Source: Bog-159 sp035499555 (lineage in GTDB: Bacteria > Acidobacteriota > Terriglobia > Bryobacterales > Bryobacteraceae). From it: a stretch of DNA of 64,000 nucleotides. Each line of letters starts with the position of its first letter. Positions within the stretch are counted from its first letter, which is position 1. This document shows, in pieces, positions 34,654 through 43,946 of this stretch. The notes under the pieces are model-generated. The model worked only from the letters and a program-made list of their open reading frames with translations, made no database searches and was not told the DNA's origin. Made by a program: the position numbers and the translations under genes. Location: contig DATJYO010000011.1 of NCBI GenBank assembly GCA_035499555.1, forward strand, positions 1-64,000, read 5' to 3'.

Positions 34654-36328
34654 CCGGATCGGCCTCGCGGCCCTGATCCTGGTCCTGGCCCCCGGCTTGC
34701 GCGCGCAGGCGCCGGAGGCGGAAGTGCGTGCGCGCGAATCGGCCCCCCCGTTTCAAATCACGGTCGAGACCAACCTGGTGACGGTCCGCGTCGTGGTGCG
34801 CGACCGCCAGGGCCGTCCTGTCGGCGGTCTGACGAAGGACGATTTCCGTTTGTTCGACGACGGCAAGCCGCGCCCGATCTCCGGATTCGCGGTGGAGGTG
34901 GGAGCCGCGCCGGCCCCCACCGGTGGCGCGCCCCCGGCCGGAACTGGGTCCGCTCACGCCATCGCCGCGCCGTTCCCCGAGCGCTTCGTGACCCTCTTCT
35001 TCGACGATCTGCACCTGGAGGATGGCGCCGTAAAGCAGGTCCGCAACGCGGCCTGGCGCTACATCTCGACCGCATTGCGGCCCCAGGATCGCGTGGGGAT
35101 CGTAACCTCGTCGGGCCAGACCGGCACCGACTTCACCGCCGACCGCAACCGGCTCCACGATGTGCTGTTCAAGATTGCCGGTCACTCCCGTACCCTCCCG
35201 ACCAGCCACGAATGTCCGAAAATCGGCGAATATCAGGCCTACCTGATGGACCAACTGCTGCGAAGCGATGCCATCGAAATCGCGGCTGCCGAAGGCTGGG
35301 AGTGCCGCTGCAAAGGCTTGAACGAGACGGCCGAATGCGCGGACGGGGAGCGGCGCATGGCCATCGCCCAGGCCGCCCAGATCTGGGATCTGGCCGACAC
35401 CCAGTCGTTGCATGCCCTGGACCTGGCGGACGCTGTGGTGCAACGCATGTCGGCCATGCCGGGCCAGCGTATCCTGGTGTTGGTATCGGCGGGCTTCCTC
35501 ACCACCACGCGCGGCACGATGATCGACGCCCTCATCGACCATGCGCTCCGGCAGAACGTGGTGGTGAATGCCATAGATGCCGCCGGGCTCTACACCCGCG
35601 ACGCGCAGGACTCCATTCTGGTCTATCGCCACGATCTGCAGAACACCAAGAACCAGATTGAGAATGAAGGCGTGTCGTTGCAGCGCGATGTATTGGCCGC
35701 CGTGGCGGCCGGCACCGGCGGCACTTTCTTTCAGAACGACAACGATTTCGATGCCGGCATCCGCGAAACCGCGCAGGCGCCCGAGATCGCCTACATCCTG
35801 AGCTTCGCGTTATCGGACGTGAAGCTGAACGGCCGGTTTCACTCCCTGAAAGTCAGGCTCGACAAGGGCGGTCCGTTCGATATCCAGGCCCGCCGCGGTT
35901 ATTTTGCCAGCGCGCCGGCGGAGGCGAAGGCGCCCGCCAAAAGCGCGATTGAAAGTCTGGTCTTTTCCCAGGAGCAGCAACAGGACTTTCCCGCCACCGT
36001 CACCGCACGCACGGGCGCTTCCGGGCTGTTGATCGTTATTCACGTGGACATCCAGCCCCTGCGGTTTCGTAAGGAAGGCGACCGCAACCTCGACACGCTG
36101 ACCTTCGACACGGCGGTCTTCGATTCCGACGGCAAGTACGTGGCGGGCAAGGAATCCTCGCTCGATTTCCGGTTGCCGGGCGAAAAGTTGCAGCAGTTGC
36201 GGCAGTCCGGCATCAATGCCGAAACGCGCTTTCGCGTCCCCGCAGGCGCCTACCGCATTCGCGAAGTGGTGCGCGATACCGAGACCGGGAAGACCACCAC
36301 GGTGAACGCTAACGTGCAGGTGGAGTGA
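34622..36328 (+). CDS. Secreted VWFA-domain protein (acidobacterial type)
   Basis: A 568-residue secreted protein starting at ATG 34622 with a signal region (RIGLAALILVLAPGLRAQA). A beta-rich domain (about 35-100, VETNLVTVRVVVRDRQGRPV, LTKDDFRLFDDGKPRPISGF) precedes a von Willebrand A domain (about 120-370) with VTLFFDDLHLEDG in place of the DxSxS site and ILVLVSAGFLTTTRG. The C-terminal 200 residues are beta-sandwich. This VWFA-related architecture is abundant in Acidobacteriota; the role is unknown, possibly adhesion or matrix binding. Confidence 0.85.
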   Translation: MHQWHLRNRNSRIGLAALILVLAPGLRAQAPEAEVRARESAPPFQITVETNLVTVRVVVRDRQGRPVGGLTKDDFRLFDDGKPRPISGFAVEVGAAPAPTGGAPPAGTGSAHAIAAPFPERFVTLFFDDLHLEDGAVKQVRNAAWRYISTALRPQDRVGIVTSSGQTGTDFTADRNRLHDVLFKIAGHSRTLPTSHECPKIGEYQAYLMDQLLRSDAIEIAAAEGWECRCKGLNETAECADGERRMAIAQAAQIWDLADTQSLHALDLADAVVQRMSAMPGQRILVLVSAGFLTTTRGTMIDALIDHALRQNVVVNAIDAAGLYTRDAQDSILVYRHDLQNTKNQIENEGVSLQRDVLAAVAAGTGGTFFQNDNDFDAGIRETAQAPEIAYILSFALSDVKLNGRFHSLKVRLDKGGPFDIQARRGYFASAPAEAKAPAKSAIESLVFSQEQQQDFPATVTARTGASGLLIVIHVDIQPLRFRKEGDRNLDTLTFDTAVFDSDGKYVAGKESSLDFRLPGEKLQQLRQSGINAETRFRVPAGAYRIREVVRDTETGKTTTVNANVQVE

Positions 36329-36458
36329 TCCGCCGCATCCGTACGTTGCGGCTGCCGTGCGGCGGCGCGAACCGAAACCCCTCGCCGGCGAACATCGGCA
36401 CGGTGCCGGTGTAATGCGCCAGTGGCCGCGCGATCAGCGCCCACCAACGCTTTCACGC

Positions 36459-38159
36459 TCACGCCTCACCCTCCTTCACGGTTAACACCTGGTTGGCCTT
36501 CACGTCCTTGATCCGATCCACCTGGCCGCTCGGCCAATGTACTTCCAGGTCCGCTTTCTGCGCCGCGCCCAGCCCAAAATGTACCCGCAGATCGCTCTGC
36601 GAAATATAGCTGCTGCCGCTGCGTACCTCGTCCATCAGGCGCCGTCCGCCCGCCGGCGTGCAGTACACTCGGGCGCCGATTCCGGTACGGTTCGATTTCA
36701 CCCCGATGGTCTTCACCTTCAGCCAGTTGTTCCGGGTTTCACTGTCGCAGCGCAGCAATTGCGGCGTGTCGTTGACGCAGTTGATCACCACGTCCAGATC
36801 GCCGTCGTTATCGAAATCGCCGAAAGCGCAGCCGCGCGCCGATGCCGGTTTCAGAATCCCCGGGCCGGCATCCTGCGAGACGTCCGCGAACCGGCCGTTC
36901 CCCAGATTGTGATAGAGCACCTTGCGCTCGCGATAGCCCTGCTCGTCGTTGGCCTGCCCTACCTCCGGATACACATGGCCGTTCACGGCCAGGATGTCCG
37001 GCCAGCCGTCATTGTCGAAATCGAAGAACCCCACGCCCCAGCCCATGAAGCGCGTGTTGCGTCCCAGGCCCGCCTGAAACGTCATGTCCTCGAAGAAGTT
37101 CTTGCCCAGGTTGTGGTACAGGCTGGAGGTGTCGCCCGCGAAGTTGGTCTTTACGATATCGAAATTGCCGTCGCCGTCGTAGTCCGCCACCGAAACTCCC
37201 ATGCCGGCCTGCGGCTTGCCGTCCGGACTATATGCCACCCCGGCTTCGATGGCCATTTCCGTGAAAGTGCCGTCGTGATTGTTCTTGTAGTACGCCGATT
37301 GCGTCGAATCGTTCGCCACGTAGATATCCGGCCAGCCGTCGTTATCGAAATCCGACACCGCAACTCCCAGGCCATAAGTGCCGTGCGTCTTCAGCACGCC
37401 GGACTTCTGGCTGACGTCGCGAAACTTACCATCGCCCTCATTGTGAAACAGGATGTTCCTGCCGCCCTGCAGTCCCGGCGGCCCGCAGGCTACCACCAGT
37501 CCCTTGTACAGGCACGGCCCGGATTCCGGCAGCGGCGTGGTCTTGGGATCGAAATCGATGTAGTTGGCGACGAAGAGATCCAGGTGGCCGTCGCGGTCGT
37601 AATCCAGGAACGCGCAGCCGGTATTCCAGCGGTGCTGCCCGTTCCCGGGATCGGTAGTGACGCCCGCTTTCCCGGCCACGTCGGTGAACTTGCCGTTGCC
37701 GTGGTTATGCCACAGCACGCAATCGCCCCAGTACGTGACGAAAAGGTCGTCGTGCCCGTCGTTGTTGTAATCGCCCACACAGCAGCCCTGCCCCCAGCCG
37801 GTATGGGCCACGCCCGCCTTCAACGTAACGTCGGTAAACGTGCCGTCGCGGTTGTTCTTGTAGAGCCGGCTGATGGGGGCGTCGGCGGCGGACCAGTCCG
37901 TCTCGAAGCGCGTGCCGTTGACCAGAAAAATGTCCAGCCAACCGTCGTTGTCGTAATCGAAGAAGGCGCAGCCGCAGCCCGTGGTCTCCATCAAAAACTT
38001 GTTGCGCTTTTCGCCGCCGAAGACAGTCTTGGCCTCCAGGCCCGCTTCGCGCGCCACCTCCACGAAACGTACGCCCAGGGGCAATCCCTTGACGAGTTGA
38101 TCGAAAGAGAAGACCGGAAGGGCCGCACACAGTGACCGTATGAACTGCCTGCGGCGCAT
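36459..38159 (-). CDS. Secreted FG-GAP/ASPIC (CRTAC1-like) repeat protein
   Basis: A 566-residue exported protein (signal: MRRRQFIRSLCAALPVFSF, Tat-like RRRQFIRS). It is a seven-bladed integrin-like propeller with repeated calcium loops such as FFDYDNDGWLDIFLVNG, VGDYNNDGHDDLFVTYWG and FGDFDNDGDLDVVINCVND, ending in an ASPIC/UnbV domain (SSYISQSDLRVHFGLG). These proteins occur in large families in acidobacteria and planctomycetes; probable extracellular binding role, no enzyme activity shown. The 130 bases beyond its stop hold no complete gene. Confidence 0.88.
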   Translation of the reverse strand: MRRRQFIRSLCAALPVFSFDQLVKGLPLGVRFVEVAREAGLEAKTVFGGEKRNKFLMETTGCGCAFFDYDNDGWLDIFLVNGTRFETDWSAADAPISRLYKNNRDGTFTDVTLKAGVAHTGWGQGCCVGDYNNDGHDDLFVTYWGDCVLWHNHGNGKFTDVAGKAGVTTDPGNGQHRWNTGCAFLDYDRDGHLDLFVANYIDFDPKTTPLPESGPCLYKGLVVACGPPGLQGGRNILFHNEGDGKFRDVSQKSGVLKTHGTYGLGVAVSDFDNDGWPDIYVANDSTQSAYYKNNHDGTFTEMAIEAGVAYSPDGKPQAGMGVSVADYDGDGNFDIVKTNFAGDTSSLYHNLGKNFFEDMTFQAGLGRNTRFMGWGVGFFDFDNDGWPDILAVNGHVYPEVGQANDEQGYRERKVLYHNLGNGRFADVSQDAGPGILKPASARGCAFGDFDNDGDLDVVINCVNDTPQLLRCDSETRNNWLKVKTIGVKSNRTGIGARVYCTPAGGRRLMDEVRSGSSYISQSDLRVHFGLGAAQKADLEVHWPSGQVDRIKDVKANQVLTVKEGEA

Positions 38160-38325
38160 CCAATCATTATCGCAGGTGCGGCGGGCCCCAGGCGCCGGGC
38201 TGCTTTGCCTGATGCTTTGCCTGAACCCGCGCTGGACGGTTAAAATGGTCCTGCGTGGCGGATCTGGCGGTTTCGCCTGCCACTCAACCGCGCGCCGACG
38301 TTTACGGCAACTTAGGGAGACTGGA

Positions 38326-38742
38326 TTGACAATTCAAAGACCTCGCCATTTTAGAACATATCTTCTGATTGCGGTTATGGTGATCGCCGGGCCTCTGGGC
38401 AATGCCCTGTTGGGTAGAGGCATGAAACATGTCAGAGATGTTTCCATATGGCCTTTGTCGAAGTTACTCGAGACCGGCCTCAAAGTCTTCGGCTCCGGAT
38501 CGATCTGGCTGGGTATCGCCTCCCTCATCGCTTTCTTCGTGGCCTATATGTTGGTGCTGTCGATGGCGGATTACAGCTTCGTACAGCCGGCCTCCTCTCT
38601 CGCCTATGGCGTGGTCGCCTTATTCGGGTATCTGATGCTGGGCGAGCGAATCTCTCCTTTACGCTGGGCGGGTATTGCGATTATCTGCCTGGGGGTATTT
38701 GTCGTGGGCCAAACCAATCCTCGCACGGCGGAGCGGTCTTAG
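38326..38742 (+). CDS. Small EamA/SMR-like membrane protein, subunit 1
   Basis: A 138-residue protein with four transmembrane helices, read from TTG 38326 because AGGGAG lies six bases upstream; the long upstream extension has no membrane or coding character. Half-size EamA features: GPLGNALLGRGMKHV in helix 1, ADYSFVQPASSLAYGVVALF in helix 3 and LGERISPLRWAGIAIICLGV in helix 4. It is followed after three bases by a second similar half-size gene, then by a GT39 transferase, like the ArnE/ArnF flippase pair next to ArnT. I infer a heterodimeric flippase for a lipid-linked sugar. Confidence 0.75.
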   Translation: MTIQRPRHFRTYLLIAVMVIAGPLGNALLGRGMKHVRDVSIWPLSKLLETGLKVFGSGSIWLGIASLIAFFVAYMLVLSMADYSFVQPASSLAYGVVALFGYLMLGERISPLRWAGIAIICLGVFVVGQTNPRTAERS

Positions 38743-38745
38743 ACC

Positions 38746-39120
38746 TTGGCACACTACATAATCTTCGGCCTGATCGTGATCGCCGGCACCCTCGGCGAGC
38801 TGTGCGTTTCCCGTACCATGCAGATCGTCGGGGAAGTGCCCAGCTTCCACCCCGCCGATATCTCCCGGTTGATTGTCAAGGCTTTACGCGTCTCCTGGAT
38901 GTGGTTGGGGGTCGGTATGATGGCCGTGGCTTTCTTCGCTCTGCTGGCCGCCTTGACGACCTACAATGTCAGCTTTGTTGTCCCAGTGACTGCGCTCAGT
39001 TATGTCACCGGCGCTCTCGGGGGCGCGGCATTCCTTCGTGAGCGCATAGGTTCCGGGCGCTGGCTCGGCATTCTGCTGGTCACCATAGGTGTTACCCTGG
39101 TGTTCCTGGGAAAGAGCTAA
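38746..39120 (+). CDS. Small EamA/SMR-like membrane protein, subunit 2
   Basis: A 124-residue, four-helix protein starting at TTG 38746, three bases after its partner's stop. Features: GLIVIAGTLGELCVSRTMQI, TTYNVSFVVPVTALSYVTGA, RERIGSGRWLGILLVTIGVT. The two proteins are alike in layout but diverged in sequence, as expected of a heterodimer such as ArnE/ArnF. Its stop codon directly abuts the GT39 start, so the three genes form a tight operon. Confidence 0.75.
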   Translation: MAHYIIFGLIVIAGTLGELCVSRTMQIVGEVPSFHPADISRLIVKALRVSWMWLGVGMMAVAFFALLAALTTYNVSFVVPVTALSYVTGALGGAAFLRERIGSGRWLGILLVTIGVTLVFLGKS

Positions 39121-40962
39121 GTGTCAAGCGTCGCGCGGCCGGCAGGAGTCCGCAGGTTGTTTGATCTTGATAACGATAAGTCGTGGTTCATCTCTCTCAG
39201 CGGGGTACTGCTGATCGTAGCGGCGATCTATCTCACTTGTATTGTCTCGCCGCCGTCACTGATGGACGACGTGGATGCGGTACAGGCTCAGATCGCCGGC
39301 AACATGCTGAGTTCGGGTGACTGGGTTACTGCGAGAATTGACGGCGTCGTATACTTCGAGAAATCCCCGCTGATCTATTGGCTGATAGCCCTGTCTTACA
39401 TGGTCTTCGGCGTCCATGACTGGGCGGCGCGCATCCCCGTGGCGCTGTTCGCTATGGGTCTGGCATGGTTGACAGGGGCTATCGGAAGGTGGGCCTTTTC
39501 GCGGCGCGCCGGTTTCTATGCCGGGCTGGTGATGGGAACCTGCGTCGGGCTCTGGCTGTTTACGCGCATCCTGATTCCGGATGTCATGCTCACCTTCGCC
39601 ATCGCCCTGGCCCTGTGGGCCTTTCTGCGGGTCTTTGATGAAAACGAACCGCACCCCCGGACGTGGGCCTACGTGTTCGCGGCCAGCCTGGGGCTGGGGC
39701 TTTTATTGAAGAGCCTGGTGGCGATCGTCTTTCCGATCGGCGCGGGGCTACTGTACCTGTTTTTCACGCGCCAGCTATTCTCCTGGAAGGCGTGGAAGCG
39801 GCTGCATCCAGTGGCGGGGACCGGCATCATCCTGTTGATCGCCGCTCCCTGGCACATCCTCGCCACAATCAGGAATCCGCCCTATTTTGCATGGACGCTC
39901 AAGAGCATGGCGGGGCACTATCACGGCTTTCTGTGGTTCTACTTCGTCAACGAACAGTTACTCCGCTTTCTCAACTTGCGATATCCGCGCGATTACAACA
40001 CGGTCCCGCGCCTCTGGTTCCTGCTCCTCCACCTGATCTGGCTTTTTCCGTGGAGCGTATACTTTCCGGCCGTGGCCCGGCTATCGTTCAAACCGGTGGA
40101 TCGCGCATCCCGCACGCGCCTCATGGCGCTGTGCCAGGTTGGCCTGGTCCTGGTATTTTTCATGTTCTCCACCACGCAGGAGTACTACTCGATGCCCTGC
40201 TATCCCGCGCTGGCGCTTCTGCTGGCCGCGGCCATGACGGCGGACGCCGCTTGGATTCGGAAGGGAACCAGGCTGCTCTGCGGCGTTACGGGCATGGCCT
40301 GCCTGGCCGCCGCGGCTATCCTGATCGCCGTCTGGCACACTCCGGCGCCTGGCGATATTACGGCCGCCCTTACCAGGCACCCAAAGGCCTACTCGCTATC
40401 CATGGGTCACATGCAGGACCTCACCCTGGACTCGTTTGCCTACCTGCGCGCGCCGCTCGCGATCGCGTGTGCCGCATTTCTGGTCGGCGCCATCGGCGCG
40501 ATGAAAGGCAAGGGCGCCCGGACGTACATTTCCACCGCGCTGATGATGATCCTCTTTTTCCAGGGCGCGCGCCTGGCCCTGACGCGTTTCGATCCCCTGC
40601 TGTCTTCGCGCAAACTGGCGGAACTGATCCGGAAAAACCCTCCCGGTCAAGTCATCGTCGATCATCACTACTACACGTTCTCATCCATCGCCTTCTACAC
40701 CCAGCAGCCGGAGTTACTCTTGAATGGCCGCTGGAACAACTTCGAGTATGGCTCGAACGCCCCCCAGGCGCCGCCCGTTTTCATCGATGACCAGGCGCTG
40801 CGGGCATTGTGGCCTCAGCCCCGCCGCCTTTACCTGGTGGCCAAAGCGGATCAGCTTCCGCGCTTCAACAGTCTTCTGGGCAAGGGAAGTTTCCAGATCC
40901 TGGACACCTCCGGCGGCAAGGTGCTGCTGACCAACGGCCTGCCGCCGCGGACGGGAGGCTGA
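39121..40962 (+). CDS. ArnT-like GT39 glycosyltransferase
   Basis: A 613-residue membrane protein with about eleven to thirteen helices, GTG start at 39121 abutting the previous stop. The first periplasmic loop holds the GT-C acidic pair SLMDDVDAVQAQIAGNML, followed by YFEKSPLIYWLIAL, equivalent to the YFEKPIAGYW block of ArnT. It should move a sugar from an undecaprenyl-phosphate carrier to lipid A or another envelope acceptor on the periplasmic side. Together with the two small EamA-like proteins it forms a flip-and-transfer unit. The sugar need not be aminoarabinose. Confidence 0.85.
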   Translation: MSSVARPAGVRRLFDLDNDKSWFISLSGVLLIVAAIYLTCIVSPPSLMDDVDAVQAQIAGNMLSSGDWVTARIDGVVYFEKSPLIYWLIALSYMVFGVHDWAARIPVALFAMGLAWLTGAIGRWAFSRRAGFYAGLVMGTCVGLWLFTRILIPDVMLTFAIALALWAFLRVFDENEPHPRTWAYVFAASLGLGLLLKSLVAIVFPIGAGLLYLFFTRQLFSWKAWKRLHPVAGTGIILLIAAPWHILATIRNPPYFAWTLKSMAGHYHGFLWFYFVNEQLLRFLNLRYPRDYNTVPRLWFLLLHLIWLFPWSVYFPAVARLSFKPVDRASRTRLMALCQVGLVLVFFMFSTTQEYYSMPCYPALALLLAAAMTADAAWIRKGTRLLCGVTGMACLAAAAILIAVWHTPAPGDITAALTRHPKAYSLSMGHMQDLTLDSFAYLRAPLAIACAAFLVGAIGAMKGKGARTYISTALMMILFFQGARLALTRFDPLLSSRKLAELIRKNPPGQVIVDHHYYTFSSIAFYTQQPELLLNGRWNNFEYGSNAPQAPPVFIDDQALRALWPQPRRLYLVAKADQLPRFNSLLGKGSFQILDTSGGKVLLTNGLPPRTGG

Positions 40963-40992
40963 GCGCGCTTCCGCCTCCGGCCAATTCCATGC

Positions 40993-42093
40993 TTATTTGC
41001 GATTTTCGCGCCGCTGTGCGACCACCACGCCGCGCGGCGTCGAGAGGAGCACGGCGGAAATCAGACCTTCCTGCTCCAGGCGAAGGGCGGCTTCGCGTAC
41101 GATCTTGAAATGCGAACTGGCATCATGCACCACCAGGATGCCGCGGGGATCCAGTTGCGGCAGCAGCCGGCGGATCTCCGCCTCGCGATTCGCCAGATGA
41201 CTGTCGCTGTACAGCAGATCGATCGTCCCCTCGATGTTCGTCTCCAGGCTGGACTCCAGCCGTGATTCGATCCAGGCGCCTAACCCGGAGGCCTGGAAGC
41301 GTTCCAATGCTTTTGCGCGAATCGCGGGATCGAACTCTATGGTGATGACTTTGCCGAAGCCATTCTCCTTCACGCCCTCCGCCAGCTTAACGGTGCCGTG
41401 ACCCAGGAATGTGCCGGTCTCAACCACGACCTTCGGCTTGATGGTCGTGACCAGCGTTTTCAGAAAGTCCAAAACTTCCACTTCCGTGGTCTGGGAGTCC
41501 AGCATTCTCCATAATTCCGGGTGGGGACACTCGCTCGTGGGAGGCGTGTATTCGGGCTGGGAGAATTGGTCCTCTACCGCGATTCGTTCCAGAATTCGCA
41601 GCCCTTCGTACTTTTTCAGGAACGGCGGCACCACGGCTACAATCAGCGCCCCGCCGGCTGCCAGTGATGGAAGCGCGAACCACACCGCGCGGCTGCCTGC
41701 GGCGTTCCCCACAAGTCCCGCTAAGATGGTAGCCGCCCCCATGAAGATGAGCCCCTCGCCGGTGAGCAGCCCGGCCGGGCGCTGGAATTGAATTCCTTTG
41801 CGGCCCTCCGTCCAGAATGCCGGAAAAACCGCCAGGCAAAGAACCATGGCGATCGCCATCGGGGAGCGCACGTGCACCACACCCTGGTCCGCGACCTCGG
41901 GATAAAGGGTCACGCCCAGCGCCACTGCCAGGCCAATAGCCAGGGCGGGCGGCATCAGGTCCAACATCGCGAACCGCGACAAGCGGAATAAGCGCGAAAA
42001 CGCCAGGCGCCGGCGATGGAGGTCCAGCGCCACTATCGCGAGGAAGGCACCCATACCCATCAGGACTGCCACGGCGTACGATGCGTGATCCAT
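40993..42093 (-). CDS. Membrane-anchored class I SAM methyltransferase
   Basis: A 366-residue protein, ATG 42093. The N-terminal half (about 1-165) has five to six membrane helices; the C-terminal part (about 195-360) is a Methyltransf_24-type Rossmann domain with VVVETGTFLGHGTVKLAEG (motif I) and IDLLYSDSHLANREAEIR. The usual members of this methyltransferase family are soluble, so the fusion to a multi-helix membrane part is uncommon. It lies back-to-back (convergent) with the GT39 operon. Acceptor unknown; a lipid or surface glycan is plausible from the anchor. Confidence 0.75.
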   Translation of the reverse strand: MDHASYAVAVLMGMGAFLAIVALDLHRRRLAFSRLFRLSRFAMLDLMPPALAIGLAVALGVTLYPEVADQGVVHVRSPMAIAMVLCLAVFPAFWTEGRKGIQFQRPAGLLTGEGLIFMGAATILAGLVGNAAGSRAVWFALPSLAAGGALIVAVVPPFLKKYEGLRILERIAVEDQFSQPEYTPPTSECPHPELWRMLDSQTTEVEVLDFLKTLVTTIKPKVVVETGTFLGHGTVKLAEGVKENGFGKVITIEFDPAIRAKALERFQASGLGAWIESRLESSLETNIEGTIDLLYSDSHLANREAEIRRLLPQLDPRGILVVHDASSHFKIVREAALRLEQEGLISAVLLSTPRGVVVAQRRENRK

Positions 42094-42322
42094 CACAACT
42101 CAGCATAACCCGCCCCCTGATTGATTCAAGAGTGCCGCGGACGATATATACTAATCCGACATGGCCCAGATCCACTGCGTCCGTGGACCCCATGGACGGT
42201 GCTTTCGCACCATGCCGCCCGCTTCAACGGCTGGATTCCCGGCCGCCCCGTTCCGCTCGCACCCAACTGGAACTTCCACAGCGAGAGCCCGTGCGCATTT
42301 TTGAAAACCAGGGAGCCTATTG

Positions 42323-43825
42323 ATGATCGAGCCATTCGACAAGAGCGGCATTACGCGCGACTCGCTCGGCATCGCGCACTACGACAACCGTCCGGCGTCG
42401 CTGATCGAGATGCTGCGCGCCACCGTCGAAAAGACGCCGCATGCCGAAGCGATCGTGGAAGTCGGCGCTGAGCGGGTGACGTATCGCCAACTCTGGGACC
42501 GGGCCGCGCGCGTGGCCGGCGGACTGCGCGCGCAAGGCATCCGCGCCGGCGACCGTGCCGCCATCCGCCTCCCCAACGGCCTCGACTGGTGCCTGGCATT
42601 CTTCGGCGCGCAGATGGCCGGCGCCATCGTGGTACCCGTCAACACGCGCTTCAGCGAGCCGGAAGTGAGTTACGTGGTTTCGGATTCCGGGTCCGCTTTC
42701 GTGTTTTTGCCGGGAGAGCCGCTACCCGACGGAGCGCCGTTCGTCGCCGGGCATTGGAAGCCGCAGGATGTGGCTGCCATCTTCTACACCAGCGGCACGA
42801 CCGGCTTCCCCAAAGGCGCCATGACCACCCACGAAGGCTTCCTGGCCAACATCGAAACCTGCCGGCGCTGCAACGTGCTCCCCACCGGTGGCGGCGTGCG
42901 GAACCTGGTCTCCGTACCGCTGTTCCACGTTACCGGATGCAACAGCCAGCTTCTGCCCATGTGCGAACTGGGCTGTACCACCGTCATCCTGCCGGCCTTC
43001 GAGGTCCGCGCCTTCCTGGCGGCCATCCAAAGCGAGCGGATCAACCTGCTCGTGTCGGTTCCCGCGATCTATTGGCTGGCGCTCAATCAGCCGGACTTTG
43101 CGGACCTCGACACGCGGCCGGTCAAGTGGGTCATGTACGGCGGCGCGCCCATCGCGCCCGCGCTGGTGAGCCGCATCATGGAGGTCTTTCCCGAAGCGCG
43201 CGTGGGCAATGGATTCGGCCTCACCGAATGCACTTCCGTGGCCACCTTCCTGCCCCACGAATATGCGCACACACGTCCCGATTCGGTGGGATTCGCCGCG
43301 CCGGTGGTGGACCTCGAACTCTTCCAAACCGACCCGGAGAGCGGCGTAGGTGAACTCCTGATCCGCGGCCCAAATGTCGTGAAGGGCTATTGGAACAAGC
43401 CGGAAGCCACCGCCGATACTTTCTCCGCAGGCTGGCTTCACAGCGGCGACCTGGCGCGTATCGACGGCGACGGCTTCGTCCAGATCGTGGACCGCAAGAA
43501 AGACATGATCAACCGCGGCGGAGAGAATGTCTATTGTGTGGAGGTGGAGAGCGCTCTGGCCGCGCATCCGGCGGTGTACGAAGTCGCCGTGGTTGGCGTT
43601 CCGGATGAGATGATGGGAGAGAAGGTGGGCGCGGTGATCGTGCCGCGTCCCGGCCCGCTGCCCGAAGTCGGCGAAATCCTGGCATTCGCCCGCCAGCGGC
43701 TGGCCGACTTCAAGGTGCCCCAATACGTCGTGCTGCGCCAGGAGCCGCTGGCCCGCAATCCCGGCGGCAAAGTGCTGAAAGCCCGCCTGCGGCAGGGGAT
43801 GCAGTGGGGAGCGCCGGTCCGGTAG
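42323..43825 (+). CDS. Acyl-CoA synthetase (AMP-forming)
   Basis: A 500-residue adenylate-forming ligase starting at ATG 42323 with GGGAG upstream. Motifs: IFYTSGTTGFPKGAMTTH (P-loop), GNGFGLTECTS, GWLHSGDLARIDGDGFVQIV, the hinge RKKDMINRGGENVYC and the catalytic C-terminal lysine in NPGGKVLK. It activates a carboxylic acid to its CoA thioester; the family includes FadD3-like and medium/long-chain ligases. The 230 bases upstream contain no clear gene. It is transcribed alone. Confidence 0.9.
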   Translation: MIEPFDKSGITRDSLGIAHYDNRPASLIEMLRATVEKTPHAEAIVEVGAERVTYRQLWDRAARVAGGLRAQGIRAGDRAAIRLPNGLDWCLAFFGAQMAGAIVVPVNTRFSEPEVSYVVSDSGSAFVFLPGEPLPDGAPFVAGHWKPQDVAAIFYTSGTTGFPKGAMTTHEGFLANIETCRRCNVLPTGGGVRNLVSVPLFHVTGCNSQLLPMCELGCTTVILPAFEVRAFLAAIQSERINLLVSVPAIYWLALNQPDFADLDTRPVKWVMYGGAPIAPALVSRIMEVFPEARVGNGFGLTECTSVATFLPHEYAHTRPDSVGFAAPVVDLELFQTDPESGVGELLIRGPNVVKGYWNKPEATADTFSAGWLHSGDLARIDGDGFVQIVDRKKDMINRGGENVYCVEVESALAAHPAVYEVAVVGVPDEMMGEKVGAVIVPRPGPLPEVGEILAFARQRLADFKVPQYVVLRQEPLARNPGGKVLKARLRQGMQWGAPVR

Positions 43826-43946
43826 TTTCAATCCGCTGGTGGGACCCTTTGCCTTTCTTGTCAAGGCCTTGTAACCTGGATATTTGCCGGTACGCCTCTA
43901 CACTCGGAAGCCAAAGTGCTTCTGATGCGGACCGGGCCGGGGCCGC

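Noticed and set aside
36329..36458. Minus-strand frame with KRWWALIARPLAHYTGTVPM
   Set aside because: It looks protein-like but has no start codon, overlaps neighbouring stops and is under 50 codons; at most a tiny remnant.
42097..42322. Frame with HHAARFNGWIPGRPVPLAPN before the acyl-CoA ligase
   Set aside because: No start with ribosome site, and it overlaps the ligase start; no family match that I can recognise.
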